Shown here: positions 45,145 through 56,700 of the stretch, in pieces
How the letters are laid out: each line of letters starts with the position of its first letter
Position numbering within the stretch: the stretch's first letter is position 1
Origin: Galerina marginata
Lineage: Eukaryota; Basidiomycota; Agaricomycetes; Agaricales; Galerinaceae
NCBI GenBank assembly: GCA_023014335.1
Contig: JAECYW010000028.1
Span: 62,001 to 126,000, forward strand
Direction of reading: 5' to 3'
DNA length: 64,000 nucleotides
Notes under the pieces: model-generated
Seen by the model: only the letters and a program-made list of their open reading frames with translations
Database searches by the model: none
Told to the model about the DNA's origin: nothing
Made by a program: the position numbers and the translations under genes

Positions 45145-46108
45145 GAGTGGTAGCTACCACTTATATAAAATACTATAGGCAAGTGCCTGCACATCCATTT
45201 GGTCACAGCCAAGGTTGTCAAAGACATGGAAATGATATGGCAAACTCATTGACATAGATCTATGTTATTTACCAAGTCATGTTAATTACTGCCACAGTCT
45301 ATGTCATTGGTGTTATAGACCGATGTTTTAGCCATGTTATTGATTCCCTAGGGCTATGTTTTAAGCTATGTTAATGTTTACCAGGGTTATATTTCATTGA
45401 TTGCCTAGAACTGTGTTATTTCTGTGTTATTTCTTGCTTGGCTAGTATTTCTTTGCTTGCTTAGGATTATGTTTTAGCGATATTTTACTTGCCTAATATT
45501 TCTATATCATATCTTTAGGCAAGCATATTTGATTGATTATGTGAGATAATTAAGTTATTTTGATGCGATATTTGGTGCACATGCTTGCAGGGGTGTGACC
45601 TTTGATCCTACAAAAAGTTTTAATTTGAGGCCATAATATGAAGAGGTAACAAGTGTGGGAGCATGGGAAAGGCAATTTTATAAGCCATCAAAACCTTACA
45701 TAAGCATATCTCACAAGGAAAAAAAATATTCACCAGGCAAACAATGAAATATAGCCTTGGGAGGCAATGAAATGCTTAAAACATGGCCCAGAGAGGCAAT
45801 GAAATATTAGCCTGACAGGAAATAACATGGCAATAACATAGTTTTAGGGAAATAATGAAATATAGGCCTGGTAAACATTAACATAGCTTAAAACATAGGC
45901 CTAGGGAATCAATAACATGGCTAAAACATCGGCTTATAACACTAATGATATAGACTGTGGCAGTAATTAACATGACTTGGTAAATAACATAGATCTATGT
46001 CAATGGGTTTGCCATACCATTTCTGTGTCTTTGACAACCTTGGCTGTGACCAAATGGATGTGCAGGCACTTGCTTATAATATTTCACACAGAGTGGTAGC
46101 TACTGGTG
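45145..46108. mobile_element. hAT-like MITE with long terminal repeats
   Basis: A 964-bp non-coding element with terminal inverted repeats of more than 200 bp (subterminal GGTAGCTACC, then CAAGTGCCTGCACATCCATTTGG on both sides). It is flanked by the direct repeat CGGCAAG (45138-45144 and 46109-46115; eight bases with one mismatch). The intact site is seen in the other LINE copy (acccggcaagccttcc). The 7-8 bp duplication and (G/C)AGTGG-like start suggest hAT. Confidence 0.65.
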
Positions 46109-46241
46109 CGGCAAGCCTTCCTACTCCACCCCGAAGTCTTTCAGGCCAATTGTGCTTTTGAATACTTTGGGGAAACTTATCGAGAAAATGATCTCGAATC
46201 GCATTCAGTTTGACGCTGTCAAATTTGATGTTTTTCATCCA

Positions 46242-48342
46242 ACTTGGTCAGAGGCCATTGCTGCGCATGGCAAAAACAAGTTCTTACTTTTCACACGTCT
46301 GACTATAAATACAGGTTAAATAAGTAAATAATGCATAGTCCGCTCAAATCTGAACCGATTTGGATGATCTTGGACTCAAAAAAAGCAGAAAAAAGAGGCA
46401 GATCTAACAAGCCTAAAACGGCCTGGTCACATGACCAGGAAGGCCCTGATTTTTACGAATTTTTTGATACCAAGATCATCAAAATTGGCTGAGTAATGGC
46501 TGAGATACAGAAACCATGCAGGGTCACTGTATGAGTGGGAAAATTTCCAACCATTGCGTTAGGAATGTTTTCTGCCTGCTATGCAGGCCGGAAAACAAGA
46601 TTAATTATTAGACTACAATAAGAAACTTATAAGAAGATTAATTTATACATCGCTTAGTTTTTATCAGATTGCCTTGAAACAAAATGTGTAATTATCAGAA
46701 AAATCAGGGCTAGAAGATGGTGTCACATGCGTATTGTCACATCTTTATGTGACTTACCAAATGCGGAATATTGTCGAAAACACAGTAAATAAGCTATATT
46801 GAGAGATTTTAAAGGCATTAAAATAAAATAAAAATACTGATAATGTTTTTTACCTAAGAGATGGTCTGTGCACACATATCACATGACATATCCCTGAGAA
46901 TATTTTGGTCTAACTTGGTGCATCAACTGATTCCAAGGCAATTGCACAGAGTTCTGTTGTGAGTTTGATTATGTAAGCATCTATTACATCATATTGAAGC
47001 TATTTGGTCATGTTTTGCATTGTTTGGTATGCCTTTTATGGGTTATCCAGTCAGTTTAACACCAATTTTGCGATTTTCACTGAGTTAAGCTGGCTGTTTG
47101 CCTGATTTGGACACCATGACATCATTGCAAAACATATGTAAATATTTGTACATTATTCTAGATTGGTCTGGGCAACACATTTTAGCATATCTAGCTCACT
47201 GAAATCTGTTTTAAGTGTAAATTCACACAAATTTGCGCTTTTTGGGTCGTGTGAACAGGTCACATGACCTAATCAACCCTGGATACACATGCCACATGAA
47301 AGCCCTGATTTTTACGAATTTTTTGATACCAAAATCATCAAAATTGGCTGAGTAATGGCTGAGATACAGAAACCATGCAGGGTCACTGTATGAGTGGGAA
47401 AATTTCCAACCATTGCGTTAGGAATGTTTTCTGCCTGCTATGCAGGCCGGAAAACAAGATTAATTATTAGACTACAATAAGAAACTTATAAGAAGATTAA
47501 TTTATACATCGCTTAGTTTTTATCAGATTGCCTTGAAACAAAATGTGTAATTATCAGAAAAATCAGGGCTAGAAGATGGTGTCACATGCGTATTGTCACA
47601 TCTTTATGTGACTTACCAAATGCGGAATATTGTCGAAAACACAGTAAATAAGCTATATTGAGAGATTTTAAAGGCATTAAAATAAAATAAAAATACTGAT
47701 AATGTTTTTTACCTAAGAGATGGTCTGTGCACACATATCACATGACATATCCCTGAGAATATTTTGGTCTAACTTGGTGCATCAACTGATTCCAAGGCAA
47801 TTGCACAGAGTTCTGTTGTGAGTTTGATTATGTAAGCATCTATTACATCATATTGAAGCTATTTGGTCATGTTTTGCATTGTTTGGTATGCCTTTTATGG
47901 GTTATCCAGTCAGTTTAACACCAATTTTGCGATTTTCACTGAGTTAAGCTGGCTGTTTGCCTGATTTGGACACCATGACATCATTGCAAAACATATGTAA
48001 ATATTTGTACATTATTCTAGATTGGTCTGGGCAACACATTTTAGCATATCTAGCTCACTGAAATCTGTTTTAAGTGTAAATTCACACAAATTTGCGCTTT
48101 TTGGGTCGTGTGAACAGGTCACATGACCTAATCAACCCTGGATACACATGCCACATGAAAGCCCTGATTTTTACGAATTTTTTGATACCAAAATCATCAA
48201 AATTGGCTGAGTAATGGCTGAGATACAGAAACCATGCAGGGTCACTGTATGAGTGGGAGAATTTCCAACCATTGTGTTAGGAATGTTTTCTGCCTGCTAT
48301 GCAGGCCGGAAAACAAGTTCTTTTACTACGTAAGAACTTGTA
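46242..48342 (-). mobile_element. Family B element, two degenerate 860-bp units
   Basis: Minus-strand orientation: terminal left end at 48342, right end at 46242 (CCAAGT on the minus strand). Two near-identical 860-bp long units lie in tandem (the segment AAAACAAGATTAATTATTAG recurs at about 46593 and 47453). Their internal left ends are decayed (aagaaacttataagaag). Flanks tttcatcca|aatcagg rejoin the LINE RT without duplication. Confidence 0.85.
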
Positions 48343-48907
48343 AATCAGGTTGGGGGCATTCGGCAACGCTCCACTGAGGATGCTGGCCTCTACTTAACGC
48401 ACATTGTGTGCGCTGGGTGGGCTAAGGGACTTAAAACGAGTGTTCTTGCGTTCGATCTGGCCCAATTCTTTCCGTCAATAAACCACGATGTTCTATTGGC
48501 AGTGCTTGCCAAGCAGGGATTTCCACCAAACATGGTGGCATTCTTTGCTTCTTATCTTGTTGGCCGGTCCACGCAGTATGCGTGGAACGCCTTCGTTTCT
48601 CCGCATCGGTCTGCAGACATGGGGGTGGGGCAAGGTTCTGCTCTGTCACCCGTTCTGTTGGCTCTTACGCTGGTGCCCATCATGCGCCTCTTCGAGCAGC
48701 ATCGCGATAAATGCTGGCTCCTCTCCTACGTTGACGATGGTATGCTCATCGTGCAGTCGAAGTCGCTTGACGTAAATTGTTTGCTCCTCAAAAAAGCTTA
48801 CAAGGTCATCTTTGAACTGTTTACTCAGTTCGCTCTCGTCCTCGAGCATGACAAGTCAGAGATTTATCACTTCGACAGGTCACACTCGGATTACAACCCT
48901 TCAATTG

Positions 48908-49293
48908 ACTTGGTTAGAGGCCATTGCTGCGCATGGCAAAAACAAGTTCTTACTTTGGGGATGGAGACATACCAAGATTGTTAGATAAATACATGTTAAA
49001 TGAGTAAATAATATGTAGTCCGCTCAAATCTGAACCGATTGGGATGTTCTTATACTCAAAAAAAGCAGAAAAATGAGGCGGATCTAACAAGCCTAAAACA
49101 GCCTGGTGAAAGCCCTGATTTTTACGAATTTTTTGATACCAAGATCATCAAAATTGGCCCAGTAATGGCTGAGATACATTAACCATGCAGGGTCACTATA
49201 TGAGTGGGAGTATTTCCATCCTCGGCATTAGGAATGTTTTCTGCCTGCTATGCAGGCCGGAAAACAAGTTCTTTTACTACGTAAGAACTTGTA
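48908..49293 (-). mobile_element. Family B element at an inverted LINE junction
   Basis: A complete short-type copy, but its two flanks are LINE pieces in opposite orientation that do not rejoin: plus-strand RT at 48907 and minus-strand RT from 49294. Each flank alone fits the T-preceded insertion rule when compared with intact LINE sequence (T|caattg and ggcccaat|tctttcc). The element looks like a recombination product of two insertions. Confidence 0.82.
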
Positions 49294-49510
49294 ATTGGGC
49301 CAGGTTGAACGCCAGAACGCTCGTTTTAAGTCCCTTAGCCCACCCCGCTCGCACAATGTGAGTGAGGTAGAGGCCAGCATCCTCAGTGGAGCGCTGCCGA
49401 ACGCCCCCAACCTGATTTGGATGGAAAACATCATGTTTGATTGCGTCAAACTGAATGCGGTTCGAGATCATTTTCTCGATGAGTTTCCCCAGAGTATTCA
49501 GAAGCAGAAT

Positions 49511-49892
49511 TACAAGTTCTTACATAGTAAAAGAACTTGTTTTCTAGCCTGCATAGCAGGCAGAAATGGTTTCTAACGCAATGGTTCGAAATTCTCCCAC
49601 TCATACTGTGACCCTGCATGGTTTCTGTATCTCAGCCATTACTGGGCCAATTTTGATGATCTTGGTATCAAAAAATTCGTAAAAATCAGGGCTTTCACCA
49701 GGCTGTTTTAGGCTTGTTAGATCCGCCTCTTTTTTCTGCTTTTTTTGAGTATAAGATCATCCAAATCCGTTCAGATTTGAGCGGACTACATATTATTTAC
49801 TTATTTAACCTTTATTTATAGTTGGACTCACCTTTAAAGTAAGAACTTAAGAACTTGTTTTTGCCATGTGCAGCAATGGCCTCTGACCAAGT
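49511..49892 (+). mobile_element. Family B element, short type
   Basis: Complete copy lacking the E-box palindrome (GGGCTTTCACCAGGCTG). Near the right end the motif aagaactt is duplicated. Flanks cagaat|gggcctg rejoin LINE RT sequence with no duplication. Confidence 0.87.
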
Positions 49893-50136
49893 GGGCCTGA
49901 ATGACTTGGGGGTGGCGTAAGAGGGCTTGCCGGGCTTTGGGATGATAACCAACTTGCTCTCCTTGAAAGAGGAGGGCCAATAGGAATGCTCAAGGCACCC
50001 ATTGGCGATCTGGAGGAAGGTTGCAGCAGAGCTTTTCGACTCGGAGACGAACCACTTCAGGTGATCCCAACCAATGTGGTCAGGGCCCGGTGCGGATCTG
50101 CTCGAACACGCCGAGAGGGCCTCGGTGAGCTCAAAC

Positions 50137-50532
50137 ACTTGGTCAGAGGCCATTGCTGCGCATGGCAAAAACAAGTTCTTACTTTGGGGTGAGGCAGTGC
50201 CTGAAGACTTACACTGTTATTAAACAAATACATATTAAATACGTAAATAACATGTAGTCCGCTCAAATCTGAACCAATTGGGATGATCTTATACTCAAAA
50301 AAAGCAGAAAAATAAGGCGAATCTAACAAGCCTAAAACAGCCTAGTGAAAGCCCTGATTTTTACGAATTTTTTGATACCAAGATCATAAAAATTGGCCCA
50401 GTAATGGCTGAGATACAGAAACCATGCAGGGTCACTATAGCAGTGGGAGAATTTCCAACCATTGCGTTAGAAACCATTTCTGCCTGCTATGCAGGCCGGA
50501 AAACAAGTTCTTTTACTACGTAAGAACTTGTA
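50137..50532 (-). mobile_element. Family B element, short type
   Basis: Complete minus-orientation copy (left end at 50532, right end at 50137). On the minus strand the flanks read ttttccat|gtttgagc, restoring the LINE codons FSMFEL without duplication. Confidence 0.88.
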
Positions 50533-51984
50533 ATGGAAAAGGGAAGCCACTCCCTCACTGGCATGGGAGGGATTCGGCCGATATCAGAAAGATTGTGAGC
50601 CCGGCCAGAGGCCAAGTTGTACGTTCCATGGAGTGCATCCCAAAGGGAATCGAGAGAGATGCACGGGGCCCCCTGATAAGAGAGGGCCTCGCAGGCAGGT
50701 AACACGCGCTTCTGGACCCAATTCATGAGATCCCAGGGACGCTTGTTGGCGTATGCAATGTCCGCGATGCGCTCATCGAAGAACTTGCGCTTGGTCTCTT
50801 TGCAGAGTTTACGGAACGACCGCCAATCGTCATCCTCAAGGGACGCGCGATAGGTAGCCAGGGATTCAGAACATTCCGGAGTCCACCACTTGGTGGACCG
50901 GGACGTAATGGAGCGTCGGACCGCGAACTCCTCATAGGAGTCTGCGAACACCTTAGCAACAGCACTATCCGCCGCCTCAACGGAGTCCGGGGAGACAAGA
51001 TCTAGGGCAGGGAGGCCCTCGATCTTCGAAATAATGGCAGCCCGATATCGCATCTGGACTTCCAGGGGGATTGCTCGTTTACCAGCATCTGATCTGGACG
51101 ATCTGATCAGGACGAAAGAAGAGATTGGGACATGGTCCAATCTCATCTTCAGTTCCGGTTCCAGGCATGTCGTGAGAGAGACAGCCTGGTCCGGCGGAAC
51201 AAACACAAGATCAATGACTGATGGTCGAAGATCTGGATTGTGCAAAATGAAAGTCGGGCCTGGGTTGCTAGGAATAGCCAACTCGAGGCCAACGGAAGCT
51301 GCTGTGTCCAGCAGAGAGATGGCCGTCGTCCCGTGGGAGCGACAGTCAGGATCCCACTCCCTCAAGTGACAGTTGAAGTCCCCGCCCATGTAAACGAGTG
51401 GGGGGAGAGAATTGGCTTTCTCAGCAAGGAGCTTGATCGCCAAGTGTTGGTCATCCGAGTATACACCATCCCTTCTTGCTTTTTACCATATTGGAACACA
51501 GCGTGAGAAAACCTCGACGTCGCTTTATGAGTCCTTTGATTTATCAAAGACTCATTCTTTATAATCCCAGAACTTAGTCAAAATTTTGATTCATTCATTC
51601 ATTCATTGATTCATCCATCAACACCGCGGGAAAAAAATTCCAAAAAGATCAATAGGCATCATTTAAAAGTAAAACAGGTTTTACCACTCTTGAACCATAA
51701 TTTGTTGCATTCCATCAATTTATAAAGATGGTATCTACATTTGAAATATATATATTTTTTTAAAAAAAAATTGATGTTAAGTATACTTTGAGCATTAATG
51801 TATCAATTGTCATGATTTTGACATTAAAATTTTTGAAAATCTTTAAGACTTTAAAGGTCCTACATTTCATATTTTTTTGGGAACCACTTTTATGGGAATT
51901 GACATAGTAATAATCAAAATACAGTAATTAGACAGAAGTTAGTGTAACTGGACCAAAGAGAATGTGGCTGTGCATTTTACCATT

Positions 51985-53185
51985 GCAAAGACCTAAATTT
52001 TAGAATTTTTTTGATATTACTTCCATAAGAATTGACTGAGAAATGGTTGAGATACAGTGAAAACAAAGTTTTGGTGTGGCTGCGCAAAATACCATGTGGC
52101 TGTGCATATTACCATTGCAAAGCCCTGATTTTTACAATTTTTTTGATATTATTTTTGTCAAATTTGACATAGTACTGACGTTCCAAATGTATATTTCAGG
52201 TTTTTTTTTTTTTTTTTTTTTTCCGGGTGCCGGCCCGGAGCACAGTCCCGACTGTGCTCCGGTTCCTCCGGGCCGCCACACAGAAATATCGTTTTCAGTG
52301 TATTTCAATGATTACTGCGTCAAATTTGACAAAAATAATATCAAAAAAATTGTAAAAATCAGGGCTTTGCAATGGTAATTTGCACGGCCACATGGCACTT
52401 TGCACAGCCACACCAAAACTTTGTTTGCACTGTGTCTCAACCATTTCTCAGTCAATTCTTATGGAAGTAATATCAAAAAAATTCTAAAATTTGGATTTTT
52501 TAAAGTCTTAAATTTGTACAATTTTTTCATTTTGAAAGTATGAAAATTGACATTTTATTGCCCAAAGTACACTCCAATTGATTATTACTTGCTCTAGCAT
52601 TGTCATAGTCATAATAAAAATATAATAATGATGCTCCATTGTGGCTGTGCATTTGTCTATTGTAAAGACCCAAATTTTACAATTTTTTTGATGTCACTTC
52701 CATAAGAATTGACTGAGTAATGGTTAAGATACAGTGCAAACAAAGTTTTGGTGTGGCTGTGCAAAATACCATGTGGCTGTGCATATTACCATTGCAAAGC
52801 CCTGATTTTTACAATTTTTTTGATATTATTTTTGTCAAATTTGACGCAGTAATCATTGAAATACACTGAAAACGATATTTCTGTGTGGCGGCCCGGAGGA
52901 ACCGGAGCACAGTCGGGACTGTGCTCCGGGCCGGCACCCGGAAAAAAAAAAAAAAAAAAAAACCTGAAATATACATTTGGAACGTCAGTACTATGTCAAA
53001 TTTGACAAAAATAATATCAAAAAAATTGTAAAAATCAGGGCTTTGCAATGGTAATATGCACAGCCACATTGTATTTTGCGCAGCCACACCAAAACTTTGT
53101 TTTCACTGTATCTCAACCATTTCTCAGTCAATTCTTATGGAAGTAATATCAAAAAAATTCTAAAATTTAGGTCTTTTAAAGCCTC
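51985..53185. repeat. ~500-bp inverted repeat in Helitron leader
   Basis: Arms of about 520 bp (51985-52510 and 52670-53185) are near-perfect reverse complements with a ~150-bp spacer. Each arm holds a run of about 20 T/A next to a GC-rich segment (CCGGGTGCCGGCCCGGAGC) that itself contains the hairpin GGAGCACAGTC/GACTGTGCTCC (52237-52262; 52904-52929). Degenerate copies of the conserved block and the word GTGGCTGTGCA recur on both strands. The region 53186-53768 continues AT-rich leader with a further such word. Confidence 0.85.
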
Positions 53186-53768
53186 AAATTTTACATATTT
53201 TTTTCAAAATATCAAACTTATGAGAACAGAAACATTAATCCCTAAGATACACTGAAATTATTAGTATATCTCAGTCATTACTAGGTCAATTCTCACCAAG
53301 ATAATCTCAAAATAATTGTAAAATTCAGGCCTTTGAAGCAATAATATATGCACAGCCACCTTAAAAAACAAGTTGTTAGCTTCTTACTCTGACTGCAACA
53401 ATGTTAAAGCATTATGAGCTAATAAATACTCATGTGATTAGAATTTGGATATAATAAATCAGTTTATTGTGGCTGTGTTGAGAGTTTATTATTATTGTGA
53501 AGCTCTAAATTTTACAATTTTTAAGATATTATTTTTGTGTGAATTGACCCAGTAATAACTAAGATACACTGAAAATAATTGTAATTTACACAGGCTAACA
53601 AATGCTTGTGGCTGTGCCAGATACAATCATTTTGGGTCAAAGCCATATTTAGCCACATTATATAATCATTCCATGGAATGCACTGCCACTGATAGACAGC
53701 CTGCCCTAAAGTTTTTGTCTATATAAACACATTCAAGCTAAGATGTTTCTTTCTTCTTTACCATCATC

Positions 53769-56700
53769 ATGCATCCTCTAACTTGGCTCTTTTTGTTATG
53801 GCCTTTGGCTATACTCTACTCTTATCTTGGCTATCCTTCTGGCTCTCAGGAATTCAGAGTGTTCTATAAATCTTCATATATTGAAATTATGACATATAAA
53901 CCTCTATTTTCTTCTAGTCACTCTGGATTGCTATTAGATGATCCCTTCCATCTAAACTATTTCATCCATAAACCTCCAAGTAATTCTGGGATAGAAACAG
54001 GCAAGTTGAAGTCTTAATTTTAAATTTAATAAATTCTAATATTCAATCAATATTTTAGTTCCAAAAAAAGTCTCTTCTATGGCATTAGCATCTCAAACTA
54101 ATCTGGCATTCATATTTGACACTGATTTGGCATTGACACTTGGCACTAATTTGGCATTATCACTTAATAGTGATATAAATTTATTATCTTCATTGACATT
54201 AGCACTTCATAAAAGTCTGATACATAATTCACATTGGCATTGGCATGGTATTTCATGTGATATCAAATTTGGTATTTCATGTGAGATAACTTATAAACAA
54301 TCTCAAAATCAACATATTTTTAATTGGAAAAAAATTGAGATATACTTAAAAAAAAAACTACTTCAACTTCAGACATCTTTTATTCTTGAATTCTACATTA
54401 GATTTATGCTTTCTATTTTGAATATGTCAGATATAATTTTAAAAAAGGATTTGCCTTACATCCAATGTCAAATACTAAATTTAAAATTTCAAAGAAACTG
54501 TTATTATCGGCATGATTTTAAAGCTAAAATGAACAAACTTAAGGGTCATACTATCATTGTTTATCCAGTTTCAATTCTTAAAGCTGTGATTATTCCACAT
54601 TTATTTGCATCCAGTCTGATTCATCAGTTTCTTTTGAAGCCAGTTTTCAAAATAGTCTATAAGATTATCAAACCTATAAAAATGGAAATTTGTAATATGA
54701 TATTTGAAATTATAACCTGTTTTTCAGATATAAATGAATGTGAAACATCTAAAATCAGAATTGTAGGTGGTGGACCATCATATGAATTTACTTACAGTGA
54801 ACTGGCATCCTATTCTTCTCAAGTTAAACCTAATGAAAAATACTTATTTCAGTCATATATACTTGAGTCAGAAAAATTATCTGTTTTAGAACAATCTTCA
54901 GATCTGATTGCCATTTCTGCAATACCTTTAAGTAATATTCTATCTCAATTAAATATTTCTCATCTAAAAACTATTGCCATTGCACATAAATTAAAAGTAT
55001 CTTCAAAAATCAAAAATCATGAACTTCAAACTATGATTGGATCACATATATGTTATTCTTGTCCTTTATATGTATGTATTTTTAAAAGTATTGATCAGAC
55101 ACAAAAACTAAAGAAGAAAAAGGCTGATAACTTAAAAGCAGTCAAAACATATCAAATTTCAAATGCTGAAAAATATAAATCTGATCATTTGCAAGCAGTC
55201 AAAAAAAATCAGATGTCTAATCCTGAGAAATATAAATCTGATAATTTAAAAGCAGTAAAAACATATCAGATGTCTAATCCTGAGAAATATAAATCTGATA
55301 ATTTAGAAGCAGTGAAAACATATCAATTGTCCAATCTTGAAAAATTTAAATCTGAAAATTTAAAAGCAGTAAAAAATTATCAGATGTCCAATTCTGAAAA
55401 GTTTAAGTCTGAAAATTTGAAAGCAGTAAAAAATTATCAAACATTAAATACTGAAAAATATAAGTCAGATCATTTAGCAGCAGTAAAAAAAAACCAACTA
55501 AAATCAGCAACTAAATTTCCACCTTCTTCATTGTCTGATCAACTTCAACATTTAATTATATCCAAATTTTGCAATGATACTAAACCTAATAAATTTGAAG
55601 AAGCTGGATGTTCAGTTTGTGGAAAACTAACATTTCTTATAGATCTATTAAAATTATCTGATTTAAATTTAAACCTTGATTTTTTGCATCAACCAGGTGT
55701 AACTCAAGTTGAAAGACATTCATCAGATGACTCTTTTGAGGAAATTAATGGTCCTGTACTTGAACATAATTTGGATAGTATTTGTAAGTCTTGCTATAAA
55801 TCTGTTTCAAAAGGAAAGATACCTGTATTTGCATTAGCAAATGGAAAATGGTTGGGAAAGATACCATCTGAACTTCAAAATTTATCATATGCTGAACAAT
55901 TACTTATTGCTCGTGTTCGGCATAATAGATGTTTGGTTAGAGTTTCATCTGGAATGCATAAAATGAGAGCTAATGCTATTTCATTTGCAAATCCAACACC
56001 TAAGATCTATAATATTCTTCCACCACCAATAGAAGAAATGGATGATGTGTTAGCATTTATTTATACTGGCCCATGTAAGCCTACTAAGTCTGATTTTGAA
56101 AGAATTCCACTTTTAGTTCGTCATAAAAAGGTTGCAGCTGCACTTGAATGGTTGAAATTAAATCATCAAGATTATTTTGACTTGGAAATTTCATATGAAA
56201 ATCTAAAAGCCTATCCAGAAGATGTTCCACCAGTTGTAATTGATTATAAAGAATCAATTTCCAATAAAAATCCAGAATCTACTGCTGTAAATGATATGGA
56301 AGATGAAATTGGTACTGAAAATGGTCCTTGTCCTTTTGTAGTACATGGCTTGACTGGAGAAGAATATTCAACAAAAAGTCTTAAAGCTTTAAAAGCTATT
56401 GCACTTAAACATTTAACTGATAATAAAAAAATTCTTGCAGTTGGACATGAAAAAAATCCACAATCAATTTATAATAATCCTCAACTTTTCCCTCAGATGA
56501 TGCCTTGGTTATTCCCTTATGGACTTGGTGGAATTGGAAACAAGCTTCAGAGAAATCATATATCTGACTTGGCTCATAAAAGACATTTGCTAATGTATTA
56601 TGATAAAAGATTTCAGACTGATCCACATTTTCCACTTATTGCTTTTAATCATGAACAAATAAAAGAAAGTACAACAGCTGGATATTTACTAGCAAATAAA

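Larger units (their letters stand above)
44772..48907 (+). pseudogene. LINE RT fragment, plus-strand copy, interrupted
   Basis: A 5'-truncated plus-strand LINE of the same family. 44772-45144 encodes the EN-RT linker and fingers (CEALSYQGAPCISLDSLWDALHG, SAPGPDHISWAHLKW). An hAT-like MITE (45145-46108) and a family B element (46242-48342) interrupt it. 46109-46241 and 48343-48907 resume RT, with motif A FDLAQFFPSINHDVLL, GQGSALSPV and the catalytic LLSYVDDGMLIVQ. It ends at SDYNPSID where the element at 48908 begins. A frameshift lies near 45100. RNase H and 3' end are absent here. Confidence 0.88.
49294..51525 (-). pseudogene. LINE endonuclease-RT fragment, interrupted
   Basis: Minus-strand LINE, pieces 51525-50533, 50136-49893 and 49510-49294. 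The first encodes the C-terminal two-thirds of an APE-type endonuclease (YMGGDFNCHLREW, SVIDLVFV, RLDHVPISSFV) and the EN-RT linker (CEALSYQGAPCISLDSLWDALHG). The others encode the RT start (SAPGPDHIGWDHLKW) and LIEKMISNRIQFDAI..FHPNQVGGVRQRSTEDAG up to LAFNLAQ. Two family B elements interrupt it and removal restores the frame (PFS|MFELTEA; FRP|ILLLNTLG). The N-terminus is lost at the Helitron boundary 51526. Confidence 0.88.

Noticed and set aside
13209..50702. Recurrent peptides FYYVRTCN, MQGHYSSGRIS and TWSEAIAAHGKNKF in many short open frames
   Set aside because: These are chance translations of Helitron left and right termini, in several frames and fused to whatever lies beside them.
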